Assembly (NCBI GenBank): GCA_016718155.1
Contig: JADKEH010000044.1
Span: 124,001 to 188,000 of the forward strand
Direction: 5' to 3'
DNA from: Candidatus Rhodoferax randersensis
GTDB lineage: Bacteria > Pseudomonadota > Gammaproteobacteria > Burkholderiales > Burkholderiaceae_C
Length of the DNA: 64,000 bases
Shown: piece by piece, positions 28,323 to 38,008 of the stretch
Layout of the letters: each line of letters opens with the position of its first letter
Numbering within the stretch: the stretch's first letter is position 1
Translations under genes and position numbers: made by a program
The notes under the pieces: model-generated
What the model saw: only the letters and a program-made list of their open reading frames with translations
Told to the model about the DNA's origin: nothing
Databases searched by the model: none

Positions 28323-30338
28323 TCACCCCACCCGCACAAAATCCGGCGCACGCTTCTCGCCAAAGGCTGCAATGCCTTCGCGCGCCGCCGCCGTGCAAGC
28401 TGCTTCGCCAAACGCCAGGTAGCCGATCTCCAGAGCGGCGCTGAGGCTGGGCGCTTGGGCCGCTTCTTGCACGGCGCGTTCGATCAGGCCCAGCGTGGTC
28501 GGGCTCAGGGCCAGGCCGTGGGCAGATTGGGGTGCCATCGAGTCGAAGGCGGGCAACGTCACCGGGCCGTGCTGGATGCGTGCATGGCCGCTTGCCAGTG
28601 CCTGCACCCGCGCCACGGCGGTGGCGATCAGTTCCGCCGGGCTGCTGGCCAGCGCATCCACTACACCCAACGCCAGCGCCTGCTTGGCCTTGAGTTTGTC
28701 GCAGCGGCGCAGCATGGCGTGGAAGGTGGCGGCCGCCTGCGGCCAACGGCGGTAGGGCACCACCATGGCTCCAATGCCGGGCAGGATGCCTAGGCTGACT
28801 TCGGGCAACTGCATCCACGCCTGCTCCATCGCCACCAGCGCGTGGCAGCGCATCGCCAGCTCGAAGCCTCCCCCCAGCGCCATGCCGTTCAGGGCTGCGA
28901 CCACCGGCTTGTGCATCGCGTCCAGGTGCACCAGCAGGCGCGAACAGTCGCGTGCGTATTGGGCTGCAGCCGCTTTATCGCCCAGCAGGTCCGGAAAACG
29001 GCCAATGTCGGCCCCGGCGCAGAAGGCTCGTGTGCCATAGCCGGTGATGACGAAGCCACTCACGGCGGGGTCGTCCTCAAAGCGGCGGATCACCGCCAGA
29101 ATCTCGTCGGTCATCTCGTCGTGCAAAGCGTTCAGCGCTTCGGGGCGGCGCAGCGTGATGACCTTGACGCCCTGCACATCGTCCACCAGCACATGGCGCT
29201 CAAAGTTCAGGTAGTCGGCCAGCGCGCGTTTTGGCATCGGCATGCCCGGGCGCTCCAGCGCCAGGCGTTTGAGGATGCGCTGCGCGTGCGCCTCGGGCAT
29301 GTCGCGCAGCAGCGTCAGCGGTCCGCGTTTGAAGCCCAGCGCGGTGCAACAGCCCAGCTCCAGATCGGCGGGCGTGCCGATGCCACGGTCGAGGATGTCG
29401 ACCGACTGCGACAGCAGCACGCCCAGCAGGCGGTCACGCACGGCGCGAGTCGTCTCGGCGCTGACGTCCACGCGCTGGCCTGGCGCCACCGTAAGCCACT
29501 GGTCCACCGACGGGAAGATTGGCGCCGGCCGGTAGTGTTCACCCTCCTCGTCGGCCTGCAGCGTGTTGGTCTCGGTGATGATCGGATTGCCGCGCGCCAG
29601 GTTCAGCACGAAGAAGGGCCCGGCGTGCACAAATTCGGCCGCCACGGTGTCGATCTGCGCGGCCGTGGCGCAGTCCAGCAACAGCGCGGCCTCGTTGCAC
29701 CAGTTGTCAAAGATGCGGTCCAGCATGAAGCAGGGTGCGTCGCTGGTGAGCAGCGGCACCTTGCCCGTGGTGCAGAACACCCAGCGCAGCCAGGCCACCA
29801 GTTCCGGTGCCGCGTGCGGCCAGTCAATCACTTCGACCGCCGGGTTGCGCCAGGCCGGCGCAAAGAAGTGCGTCACGGTGGCGCGCTCCGGGTTTTTCAG
29901 CTCGGCAAAGATGCGCGATGCGGGCAGCGAGCTGGTGTTGGAGGTGATGACCGCATCCAGGCCCACGCGCGCCTCCACCTGCGCAAAGATGCGCCGCTTG
30001 AGTGCCAGGTTCTCGGTGGCGGCCTCGATCACCCAGTCGCAGTCTTTGAGGGCGTCGTAGTCGGTGCTGCCCTGCACGCCTTGTTGCACGGCGGCGGCTT
30101 GCGCCTCACTCATCTTGCCCTTGGCCAGCGCCTTCTTCGCGTAGTCGGCAAAACGCTTGAGCGCGGCGTCGATCGCGCCTTGGTCAATGTCAATCAGCGT
30201 GAGCTGCAGCGCCGGCAGCGCGCTCTTGAGGTAATAGCCGATGTCCGGGCCGATCGAGCCCGCGCCTATGATCGCTACATGCCGTGGCAGCGGCCGCGTC
30301 GGGGTCTGCAGCAGTGGGTTGTTGGGGTGCTTGAGCAT
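28323..30338 (-). CDS. 3-hydroxyacyl-CoA dehydrogenase / enoyl-CoA hydratase fusion
   Basis: Bifunctional beta-oxidation protein of 671 residues. The first ~330 residues are an NAD-dependent 3-hydroxyacyl-CoA dehydrogenase with Rossmann motif GAGSIG (near residue 25) and the segment SNTSSLPASRIF. After about residue 375 comes a crotonase domain (VKVITLRRPEALNALHDEM, GTRAFCAGADI, ALNGMALGGGFELAMRCH). This order is the reverse of FadB. The ATG at 30338 is chosen because it directly precedes the Rossmann fold. It is divergent from the GntR gene and most likely does the hydration and oxidation steps of the pathway at 31192-46537. Confidence 0.9.
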   Translation of the reverse strand: MLKHPNNPLLQTPTRPLPRHVAIIGAGSIGPDIGYYLKSALPALQLTLIDIDQGAIDAALKRFADYAKKALAKGKMSEAQAAAVQQGVQGSTDYDALKDCDWVIEAATENLALKRRIFAQVEARVGLDAVITSNTSSLPASRIFAELKNPERATVTHFFAPAWRNPAVEVIDWPHAAPELVAWLRWVFCTTGKVPLLTSDAPCFMLDRIFDNWCNEAALLLDCATAAQIDTVAAEFVHAGPFFVLNLARGNPIITETNTLQADEEGEHYRPAPIFPSVDQWLTVAPGQRVDVSAETTRAVRDRLLGVLLSQSVDILDRGIGTPADLELGCCTALGFKRGPLTLLRDMPEAHAQRILKRLALERPGMPMPKRALADYLNFERHVLVDDVQGVKVITLRRPEALNALHDEMTDEILAVIRRFEDDPAVSGFVITGYGTRAFCAGADIGRFPDLLGDKAAAAQYARDCSRLLVHLDAMHKPVVAALNGMALGGGFELAMRCHALVAMEQAWMQLPEVSLGILPGIGAMVVPYRRWPQAAATFHAMLRRCDKLKAKQALALGVVDALASSPAELIATAVARVQALASGHARIQHGPVTLPAFDSMAPQSAHGLALSPTTLGLIERAVQEAAQAPSLSAALEIGYLAFGEAACTAAAREGIAAFGEKRAPDFVRVG

Positions 30339-30379
30339 GGGGCTTTCCCTAGGTTCAGGTGCGTTTCTGATCGCAGTGG

Positions 30380-30412
30380 TTGACACTGCCCGGTTCGGCG
30401 TATATCGTATAC
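30380..30412. promoter_or_regulatory. Promoter and GntR-type operator upstream of the FCD regulator
   Basis: TTGACA at 30380-30385 is followed after 17 bases by TATCGT (30403-30408) as a possible -10. The palindrome GTATATCGTATAC (30400-30412) overlaps this -10 and is flanked by matching GTTCGG and CCGAAC arms. Such GTATAC-type sites are typical for FCD-domain GntR regulators, and the next gene is one, so autorepression is likely. Confidence 0.55.
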
Positions 30413-30445
30413 CGAACACAAAGTGCAGTCCATAGAAGCAAGCCC

Positions 30446-31153
30446 ATGGCCCCCAATCTGACTCCCATCAACCGCCCCGCCGGGCTGGCCGATCAGGTCT
30501 ACAAAACCCTGCGCGAGTACCTGGGCAGCCACGTCATCCGGCCCGGCCAGCCCTTGCAGGAGGCCACGCTGGCCTTGCGCCTGGGTGTGTCGCGCACCCC
30601 CGTGCGCGAAGCGCTGGCGCGCCTCCTCAGCGAAGGCCTGATCGCCGTCGAGGGGCGCAGCTTCATGGTGCCGATCCTGTCGGACGCCGATGTCGACGAG
30701 ATCTACCAACTGCGCGGCATCCTGGAGCCCGCCGCGTTGGCGCTGGTGGCCCAGGGCCAGGCCGATCCCGCCGCGTTGCAGGAGCTGGCCGATGCGCTGG
30801 CGCAAGCGCAGGCGGCCGATGCGGCCGATGACTCCGAAGGCTTCAGCGATGCCAACGCCCGCTTTCACCTGTGCTGGCAAGCGCAAGTGCACAACAGCCG
30901 CCTGACCCGCGCGATCGACCTCTATGCCGGCCATGTGCGCTACCTGCGCGTGCTGACACTGGGCAGCGTGCCGGCGCGCAAGGCGGCCCTCACCGGCATG
31001 AAGAACATCCTGGCGGCGCTCAAGAAGCGCGATGCGGCGGTTGCCCAGCGCGTGATGGGCGAGCACCTGGAGACCGCGCGCAAGTACCTGCGCCTGGCGC
31101 TTGACGAGATCGAACGCGAGGCGCGCGAAGAAGGCGCGCCGCCCGGGCCTTAA
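30446..31153 (+). CDS. GntR-family regulator, FCD subfamily
   Basis: DNA-binding regulator of 235 residues. Residues about 10-80 form the winged helix (LADQVYKTLREYL, EATLALRLGVSRTPVREALARLLSEGLI) and residues 85-225 an FCD ligand domain (VDEIYQLRGILEPAALALVA, FHLCWQAQVHNSRL, VRYLRVLTLGSV), which usually binds a small carboxylate or metal-carboxylate. It sits between the divergent dehydrogenase/hydratase gene and the thiolase gene, so it probably controls the catabolic cluster in response to a pathway acid. The palindrome at 30400-30412 is its candidate site. Confidence 0.9.
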   Translation: MAPNLTPINRPAGLADQVYKTLREYLGSHVIRPGQPLQEATLALRLGVSRTPVREALARLLSEGLIAVEGRSFMVPILSDADVDEIYQLRGILEPAALALVAQGQADPAALQELADALAQAQAADAADDSEGFSDANARFHLCWQAQVHNSRLTRAIDLYAGHVRYLRVLTLGSVPARKAALTGMKNILAALKKRDAAVAQRVMGEHLETARKYLRLALDEIEREAREEGAPPGP

Positions 31154-31191
31154 GCGCCCCCACCCTCCAACCCAGCACAGGACGTCGCAGC

Positions 31192-32400
31192 ATGTCACCG
31201 CACGCGGAAATTCCCTATGGCGCCTACTGGAGCACCCCGTTCGTGCGCTGGCAAGGCAGCTTCTCGCACCTGCACAGCATTGAGTTCGCCGCGTTTGTGG
31301 CCAAGCAGGAGCTGGCGCGCCGGCACATCGCTGGCGAGCAGATCGACTACGGGGTGTTAGGCATGTCGGTACCGCAAAAGCATGCTTTCTATGGCCTGCC
31401 CTGGCTCACCGGCCTGGCCGGCTTGGCGCAGGTGGGCGGCCCCACCATCATGCAGGCCTGTGCCACGGGTGTGCGCGTGCTGCTGGCCTGCGCGCAGGAA
31501 GTGCAAAGCGGCATGGCCAGCGTGGCGCTGGGCGTTACCTGCGACCGCACCTCCAACGGCCCGCACCTCTATTACCCCAATCCCAAGGGCGTGGGCGGCA
31601 CCGGCGCGCACGAGGACTGGGTGCTGGGCAATTTTGATTGCGACCCGCTGGGCGGCCACGCGATGCTGGAGACCGCCGAGAACGTGGCGCGCGACCATGG
31701 CTTTTCCACGCCTGAGCAGCACGAGCTGGTGCTGATGCGCGAAGCGCAATACCGCACCGCCCTGCAAGACGACTCGGCCTTTCTGCGCCGCTTCATGACG
31801 CTGCCATTCGAGGTGCCCGCCGCCAACCTGCGCAAGACCGTGGCGACGCTGGCTGGCGACGAAGGCATCAGCCACTCCACGACCGAGGGGCTGGCCAAGT
31901 TGCAGCCGGTGCGCCCCGGTGGCAGCGTGACCTTTGGCGCGCAGACGCACCCGGCCGACGGCAACGCCGCCATCGTGGTGGCCACGCCCGAGCGCGCGGC
32001 GGCCCTGTCCCGCAATCCGAAGATCGCCGTGCGCCTGCTGGGCTTTGGCCAGGCGCGTGTCGGCCTGGCGCGCATGCCCGAGGCCACCGTGCCGGCGGCG
32101 CAGCGCGCGCTGGCACAAGCGGGCTTGGGCGTCGGCCAGATCGATGCCATCAAAACGCACAACCCGTTTGCGCTCAACGACCTGTACTTTGCGCGCCAGA
32201 TGGGTGTCAACACGGCGGACATGAACCACTACGGCTGCTCCTTGGTCTGGGGTCATCCGCAGGCGCCCATGGGTACCCGCTCCATCATCGAGCTGATTGA
32301 AGAGCTGGCCCTGCGTGGTGGTGGTCGCGGCCTGTTCACAGGCTGCGCCGCCGGTGATTCGGCCATGGCCGTGGTGCTGGATGTGGTGGACCGACGATGA
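31192..32400 (+). CDS. Thiolase-family acyltransferase
   Basis: A 402-residue thiolase of the SCP2/acetoacetyl-CoA thiolase-like group. The nucleophilic cysteine is C90 in IMQACATGVR, followed by VALGVTCDRTSNGPH. The C-terminal active-site segments are IDAIKTHNPFA, MNHYGCSLVWGHPQAPMGTR (with the GHP histidine) and GLFTGCAAGDSAMAVVL. It is expected to perform the last thiolytic cleavage, releasing acetyl-CoA and an aryl-CoA such as 2-aminobenzoyl-CoA if the pathway is auxin breakdown. A repeat cluster separates it from the ligase gene. Confidence 0.88.
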   Translation: MSPHAEIPYGAYWSTPFVRWQGSFSHLHSIEFAAFVAKQELARRHIAGEQIDYGVLGMSVPQKHAFYGLPWLTGLAGLAQVGGPTIMQACATGVRVLLACAQEVQSGMASVALGVTCDRTSNGPHLYYPNPKGVGGTGAHEDWVLGNFDCDPLGGHAMLETAENVARDHGFSTPEQHELVLMREAQYRTALQDDSAFLRRFMTLPFEVPAANLRKTVATLAGDEGISHSTTEGLAKLQPVRPGGSVTFGAQTHPADGNAAIVVATPERAAALSRNPKIAVRLLGFGQARVGLARMPEATVPAAQRALAQAGLGVGQIDAIKTHNPFALNDLYFARQMGVNTADMNHYGCSLVWGHPQAPMGTRSIIELIEELALRGGGRGLFTGCAAGDSAMAVVLDVVDRR

Positions 32401-32432
32401 CAGGAGCATCGACTGTGCAAGCATCTCTTGCC

Positions 32433-32602
32433 CGTCGTCGCGAGGCCGCCTTCCTCGCACGGTATCGCAAGGCCGCCACTCTTGCCCGTCATCGCGAGGC
32501 CACCCGGCCGTGGCGATCCATGTCGGCGCACCAAGATGGATTGCCGCGTCGGCTACGCCTCCTCGCAATGACGAGAGTCGGGGTCTGCTCGCCATGACGA
32601 GG
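32433..32602. repeat. CGTCATTGCGAG-type repeat cluster between thiolase and CoA ligase genes
   Basis: Fills nearly all of the 207-base gap. Units include CGTCGTCGCGAGGCC, CGTCATCGCGAGGCC, CCTCGCAATGACGAG and CGCCATGACGAGG. The last unit ends at 32602, and its GAGG is the only Shine-Dalgarno-like sequence before the ligase ATG at 32608. Confidence 0.72.
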
Positions 32603-32607
32603 TCACT

Positions 32608-34167
32608 ATGAACCTGTCGCACTGGACCCTGCGCCACGCGCAGTTCACGCCGACCAAGGTGGCGCTGCGCTGCGGCGCACGCGTCTGGACCTACCGCGAA
32701 CTGCACCACGGCATCGACCAAACCACCGCCATGCTGGCCGCAAAAGGCGTGGTGCCGGGCGACCGGGTGGCGCACCTCGGCTACAACAGTGCCGAGCAGT
32801 TGCTGCTGCTGTTTGCCTGTGCGCGCCTGGGCGCGATGTTCGTGCCGCTGTCCTGGCGCCTTGCACCGCCCGAGCACCGGGTCATGCTGACCGACTGCCA
32901 GCCACGCGTGCTGGTGGTGGAGCCGCCCTTTGTTGAAACCATGGCGGCGCAGGGCGACGCGCTCGCCGGGCTGTGCTGCATTTCCATCGGTGCTGTCCCG
33001 GCGCATTGGCTGGGATGGGATGACGCGTTAGCCCAGGCGTCGCCCACCGCAGACACGCAGCGCGCGGATGCCTCCCGTGACTCAGCGGGCAAGACGGTCT
33101 TGCCCGACGCAGGCACGCCGCAGTCGCCCGCGCTGCTGTGCTACACCTCGGGCTCCACCGGTTCGCCCAAAGGCGTGGTGCTGACGCAGGAGGCGCTGTT
33201 CTACAACGCCGTCAACAGCACGCACATGCACGACCTCAGCAGCACCGATGTGGTGCTGACCAGCCTGCCGTTGTTCCATGTGGGCGGGCTCAACATCCAG
33301 ACGCTACCCGCGCTACATGCCGGGGCCACCGTCATCCTGCACCCGCGCTTCGAGCCGGCGGCCGTGATCGACGCGCTGCAGACGCAGGGCGTCACACTCA
33401 CCGTGCTGGTGCCGGCCCAGCTTGACCTGCTGGCCCAAGATCCGCGCTGGGCCAGCCTGAAGGCGCCCAGCCTGCGCGCCATCACCACCGGCTCGACCAT
33501 CATTGGCGAGGCCAGCTACCGCAAGCACCTGCGCGCCGATGTGCCGCTGTTGCAGGTCTATGGCGCCACCGAAACCTGCCCGATTGCCGCCTACCAGCGC
33601 GCGGCCGATGCCGCGCTGCATCCCGGCTCGGTTGGCAAGGCGGCCCTGCATTGCGAACTGCGCCTGGTCGACGACGTCGGGCAGAACGTCGCGCCGCTCG
33701 CCAGCGGCGAGATCTGGGTGCGCGGCCCCAGTGTGATGAAGGGCTACTGGCGCAAACCGGCTGAAACGCAGGCGGCGTTGACGGACGGTTGGTACCACAC
33801 GGGCGACGTGGGTCACCAGGACACCGAGGGCCACCTGTATGTCGACGGCCGCTGCAAGGACGTGATCATCTCCGGCGGCGAGAACATCTACCCCGCCGAG
33901 CTGGAGAACATCCTCAACGCCAGCGCAGAGTTCGCCGAGGTGGCGGTGGTGGGCCGAGCGCACGAGCGCTGGGGCGAGGCGGTGGTGGCGGTGGTGGTGC
34001 CCAAGGCCGGGCAACAGATCGCCAGCGAGCGCGTGACGGAGCTGTTGGAGGGCCGGGTCGCCCGCTACAAGCTGCCGCGCGAAGTGGTGGTGCTGGACAG
34101 CCTGCCGCGTACCGCGCTGGGCAAGCTACAGCGCGAAAAGCTCAAAGCCGCGCTGCGCTCGCAATGA
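32608..34167 (+). CDS. Acyl-CoA ligase (class I adenylate-forming enzyme)
   Basis: A 519-residue ATP-dependent CoA ligase. The phosphate-binding motif is YTSGSTGSPKG (about 179-189), YGATETCP is the A5 motif, and GRCKDVIISGGENIYPAELE the hinge. From context the substrate is probably an aromatic acid, such as indole-3-acetate or 2-aminobenzoate; sequence alone does not settle it. Two things are odd. Residues about 148-172 (TADTQRADASRDSAGKTVLP) form an insertion encoded partly by a perfect palindrome, and the last residues AALRSQ plus the stop codon come from half a dispersed repeat. Its ribosome-binding site also lies in a repeat. Confidence 0.88.
   Translation: MNLSHWTLRHAQFTPTKVALRCGARVWTYRELHHGIDQTTAMLAAKGVVPGDRVAHLGYNSAEQLLLLFACARLGAMFVPLSWRLAPPEHRVMLTDCQPRVLVVEPPFVETMAAQGDALAGLCCISIGAVPAHWLGWDDALAQASPTADTQRADASRDSAGKTVLPDAGTPQSPALLCYTSGSTGSPKGVVLTQEALFYNAVNSTHMHDLSSTDVVLTSLPLFHVGGLNIQTLPALHAGATVILHPRFEPAAVIDALQTQGVTLTVLVPAQLDLLAQDPRWASLKAPSLRAITTGSTIIGEASYRKHLRADVPLLQVYGATETCPIAAYQRAADAALHPGSVGKAALHCELRLVDDVGQNVAPLASGEIWVRGPSVMKGYWRKPAETQAALTDGWYHTGDVGHQDTEGHLYVDGRCKDVIISGGENIYPAELENILNASAEFAEVAVVGRAHERWGEAVVAVVVPKAGQQIASERVTELLEGRVARYKLPREVVVLDSLPRTALGKLQREKLKAALRSQ
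33084..33104. repeat. Perfect palindrome inside the CoA ligase gene
   Basis: CGGGCAAGAC-G-GTCTTGCCCG, ten-base arms around a single G. It encodes AGKTVLPDA in a stretch without counterpart in ligases I know, just before the A3 motif. It looks like an in-frame palindromic insertion. Confidence 0.6.
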
Positions 34168-34170
34168 CGA
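34147..34170. repeat. Half-unit of the dispersed repeat forming the 3' end of the CoA ligase gene
   Basis: GCCGCGCTGCGCTCGCAATGACGA (given here as positions 34147-34170, key part CTCGCAATGACGA) matches the end of the repeat unit seen at 42716 in reverse, with one mismatch in the first 22 bases. The TGA stop of the ligase lies inside it. Confidence 0.55.
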
Positions 34171-34188
34171 AACCATAAGGAATCAGCC

Positions 34189-36308
34189 ATGACACTCAAG
34201 ATCGGCATCGACGTAGGTGGCACCTTCACCGACTTCGTGCTCACCCGCGATGGCGCGGACCCGCTTATCTTCAAGTCGCTGTCAACCCCGGCTGATCCGT
34301 CGATCGCCGTGGTCAACGGCCTGCGCGACATGGCGGCAGCACAAGACCCGCCGCAGACGCTGGAGCAGTTTGCCGCCAGCATTGACACCATCGTGCATGG
34401 CACCACCGTCACCACCAACGCCACGCTCACTGGCACCGGCGCCAAGAGCGGCCTGCTCACCACCGAGGGTGTGCGCGATGCCCTGGAGATGCGCCGCGGC
34501 ATCCGCGAGGAGCAGTACAACAACCGCTATACCAACGTGGCGCCGCTGGTGCCGCGCTACCTGCGTGTGGGGGTGACCGGCCGCTTGGACCGCGCCGGTC
34601 AGGAGACGCAGGCGCTGGACCTGGAGCAGGTGCGCAGCGCCGTGGCGCTGTTCAAGCAGGAGGGCGTACTGGCGGTGTCGATCTGCTTCATGAACTCCTT
34701 CGCCAACCCGGCGCACGAGCAGGCCGCCGCCGCGCTGGTGCGCCAGGAGCTGCCGGGTGCCTACCTGTCGGTTTCCACCGACCTGCTGCCCTCGATCCGC
34801 TTCTACGAGCGTGTCAGCACCACCGCGCTCAACTCCTACGTCGGCCCCAAGCTCAACCATTACCTGGATCAGTTGGTGGGGCGCCTCAAGGCCATCGGTT
34901 TCAAGAGCCTGCTGCTGATCATGCAGTCCAACGGCGGCGTGATTTCGCCACAACTGGCGCGCGAGAAGGCGGCGCTGACGCTGCTGTCCGGCCCGGCCGG
35001 TGGCCCGGTGGCGGGCTTGTTTTATGTGCGCACGCATGGCCAGAACAAGTGCATCACCACCGACATGGGCGGCACCAGTTTCGAAGCCTCGGTGGCGGTG
35101 GACAGCCCGATGATCAAGAACGACGGCGAGATCGCCCGCCACAAGATTGCCCTGCCCATGCTCGACATCCACACCATTGGCGCCGGGGGTGGTTCGATCG
35201 GCTGGCTCGACCAAGGCGGCATGTTGCGCATGGGTCCGCAAAGCGCCGGTGCCGACCCCGGCCCGGCCTGCTACGGCAAGGGCGGGCGTCTGCCCACCAC
35301 AACCGATGCCAACGTGGTGCTGGGCTACCTGGACCCTGGCTTCTTTGCCGGCGGCAAGATGCGCCTGGACGTGCAGGCCGCGCGTGCCGCGATCGAGGAA
35401 CACATTGCCAAGCCCATGGGCCTCTCCATCGAGGAAGCCGCCGCCGGCATGTACCGCGTGGCCTGCAACAACATGGCGCAGGGCGTGCGTGAGGTCACCA
35501 TCAAGCGCGGCTTCGACCCGCGCGAGTTTCCCTACATTCCGGCCGGCGGGGCCGGACCGATCCACTCCTGCCTGATCTGCAACGAGCTGGAAATCCCGCT
35601 GCAGATCGTGCCGCGCGAGTCCTCCGTGTTGTGCGCTTTTGGCATGCTGCTGAGCGAACTCAAGCACGATTTTGTGCGCACCTTCGTGTCGCGCCTGGAG
35701 GCCATCGACTGGAGCCGCCTGCAGGCCATGATTGACGACATGCAGGCAGACGGCGCGCGCCAGCTCGACAGCGAGCGCATCCATGCCAGCCAGCGCCGCC
35801 ATGAGGTTAAGTTCGATTGCCGCTACATCAAGCAGTACCACGAGGTGAGCTTCACCGTGCCCGCCGCCTTGCTGGCCGCGCGCGATGTCTCGGCAATAGC
35901 CCAGGCCTTCCACACCGAGCACAACCGCCTGTACGGCTATTCGCTGGCGCAGGAGAACACACCAATCGAGATCATCAACGTGCGCGTGCAGGCGGTCGGC
36001 CTGACCACCAAACCCACCTACCGCGAGCAGCCCTGGGCCGGCAAGGACAGTGCCCATGCCATCAAGGGGCGCGCGCGGTCTACATCCCCGAGACCACCGC
36101 CTTCGCCCGCGTACCGGTGTACGACGGGCACCGGCTGGCGCACGGCAACCGCGTGCAGGGGCCGGCCATGATCGAGCAGGAGACCACCGCCATCTTCGTC
36201 AGCAATTCCTACGACTGCGTGGTCGACGCGCTGGGCTCGTTTGCCCTGTACGCCAAGGGCCGTGAAGACCTGGTGGCGTCGTGTATCAAAGAGGAGGCCA
36301 CAGCATGA
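34189..36308 (+). pseudogene. Hydantoinase/oxoprolinase A-type subunit (HyuA-like), frameshifted
   Basis: ATP-binding subunit of a hydantoinase/acetone-carboxylase-type enzyme, which opens lactam-like rings at the cost of ATP. It begins IGIDVGGTFTDFVL, the actin-like ATPase motif, and contains TVTTNATLTG, NGGVISPQLA, LSGPAGGPVAG, TDMGGTSFEASVA and GAGGGSIGW. The frame breaks at about 36064-36078: one base is missing in a GC-rich run after KG. The other frame supplies the normal end (AVYIPETTAFARVPVYDGHRL ... ALGSFALYAKGREDLV). Restored length is about 706 residues. A single indel in otherwise conserved sequence may be a sequencing error. It overlaps the B-subunit gene (ATGA). Confidence 0.86.
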
Positions 36309-38008
36309 GCACCCCCAAGATTGACCCCATCCTGCTGTCGGTGTTTGCGCGCTCGTTCAAGGCGATCACCGACGAGATGAGCATCTCGATGGCGCAGACC
36401 ACGCGCTCGCCGATTCTGTGCGAGGCCAAGGACTACGTCACCGGCCTGTACGACGCCGACGGCAACATGCTGGAGCAGACCGAGAACCTGCCAATCCTGG
36501 CCTTCTCGCTGGCGCCGGTGTGCAAGTACATCAAGGAATTTTTTGGCGACGAACTCTACCCCGGCGATGTGATCTTCCACAACGACGTGTTCAGCCTGGG
36601 CAACCAGAACAACGACGTGGCGGCCTTCAAGCCGGTGTTTCTCGATGGCGAGCTGGTGGCGTGGACAGCAGTCAAGGGCCACCAGGCCGACATTGGCGGC
36701 AACGTGGCCGGTGGCTACAACCCCAACGCCGTGGAGGTGTGGCAGGAAGCCCTGCGCATTCCCCCGGTCAAGGTGGTGGAGCGCGGCAAGTTACGCAAGG
36801 ACGTGTGGGGCCTGATCTTTGCCAATGTGCGGCTGGACATCGTGCAGCACGACATGAAGGCCGAGATGGGCGCCTGCACGGTGGGTGAGCGGCGCATGCT
36901 GGAGCTGCTCAAAAAGTACGGCGTGCCGAGCTTTCAGGCGCACAAGCAGGCGCTGTTCGAGGCCACCCGAAAGATGATGGAAGCCGAGATCGCCAAGATT
37001 CCGCAGGGCCGGTATTCGGGCGAGGGCTTTGTCTATTACGACGGACGTCACGTCGGCTCAAAGTTCACCATCCGCGTCGACATCACCGTGGGCGAGAAGC
37101 ACATCAAGTTCGACTACTCGCGCACCGATGCGCAGACCAACGGTTTTGTCAACGGCACCTTTACATCGAGTGCCTCGGCCACCATCCTGACGCTGCTGCA
37201 GATGGTCAACCCCGACATTCCGCACAACGAGGGTATGGTGCAACCGATCGAGATCATCATCCCCGAGGGCACCATCCTCAACGCCGCCTACCCCAAGGCC
37301 ACTACCTTTGGCAACCACCTGTGCCCACCCAACGCTGACGCGATCCAGCGCGCCTTGGCGCCGGTGATGCCCGAGCGCGTGACGGCCGGCTGGAACAATC
37401 TGCTGGCGTCGCTGACCACCGGCATCGACCCGCGTACCAACGAGAAGTACGTGGACATCGGCTTCATGGGTCTCAAGGGCGGCTCCGGCGCCATGCGCGG
37501 TACCGACGGCTACGACCACATCGGCATGATCGACGCCTCCGGCGGCGTGCTGGACCAGGACTACGAGATGTTCGAGCAGCAGACGCCGCACACGCTGATC
37601 AAGCACGAGCTGCTGGCCGACTCGGCCGGCGCCGGGCAGTGGCGCGGTGGTCTGGGAGTGGAGACGATCTTTCGCATTGGCTCGCCCGACACGCAACTGG
37701 TGACCTTTGGCGATGGCGACTTCGAGCCCGCCTTTGGCCTGTTTGGTGGCAAGGACGCCGGGCTGAACTTCATCCGCCTGCACTACCCCGACGGCCAGAC
37801 CGTGGTGCCCAAGAACAAGGACCTGATCACCGGCGTGCCGCTGGGCACGGTCTACCACCAGGTGGCCAGCGGCGGCGGTGGTTATGGCGACCCGTTGCTG
37901 CGCGACCGCGCGCTGCTGGCGCAGGAGATTCGCAACGGCGTCATCACGCCCGAGGCGGCGCAGCGTGACTACGGCTTCGCTCCGGCCTCAACCGAGCAGA
38001 AGGCATGA
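36305..38008 (+). CDS. Hydantoinase/oxoprolinase B-type subunit (HyuB-like)
   Basis: A 567-residue HyuB family subunit that works with the HyuA-like protein encoded upstream. Typical segments are ILLSVFARSFKAITDEMS, TTRSPILCEAKDY, YPGDVIFHNDVFSLGNQNNDVAAFKPVF, KGHQADIGG and the C-terminal LADSAGAGQWRGGLGVE, GGGGYGDPLLRD. In the indoleacetate route a pair of this type is thought to hydrolyse the oxindole ring of 2-oxindole-3-acetate to 2-(2-aminophenyl)succinate. The ATG overlaps the upstream stop, and its own stop overlaps the acyl-CoA dehydrogenase start. Confidence 0.9.
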   Translation: MSTPKIDPILLSVFARSFKAITDEMSISMAQTTRSPILCEAKDYVTGLYDADGNMLEQTENLPILAFSLAPVCKYIKEFFGDELYPGDVIFHNDVFSLGNQNNDVAAFKPVFLDGELVAWTAVKGHQADIGGNVAGGYNPNAVEVWQEALRIPPVKVVERGKLRKDVWGLIFANVRLDIVQHDMKAEMGACTVGERRMLELLKKYGVPSFQAHKQALFEATRKMMEAEIAKIPQGRYSGEGFVYYDGRHVGSKFTIRVDITVGEKHIKFDYSRTDAQTNGFVNGTFTSSASATILTLLQMVNPDIPHNEGMVQPIEIIIPEGTILNAAYPKATTFGNHLCPPNADAIQRALAPVMPERVTAGWNNLLASLTTGIDPRTNEKYVDIGFMGLKGGSGAMRGTDGYDHIGMIDASGGVLDQDYEMFEQQTPHTLIKHELLADSAGAGQWRGGLGVETIFRIGSPDTQLVTFGDGDFEPAFGLFGGKDAGLNFIRLHYPDGQTVVPKNKDLITGVPLGTVYHQVASGGGGYGDPLLRDRALLAQEIRNGVITPEAAQRDYGFAPASTEQKA

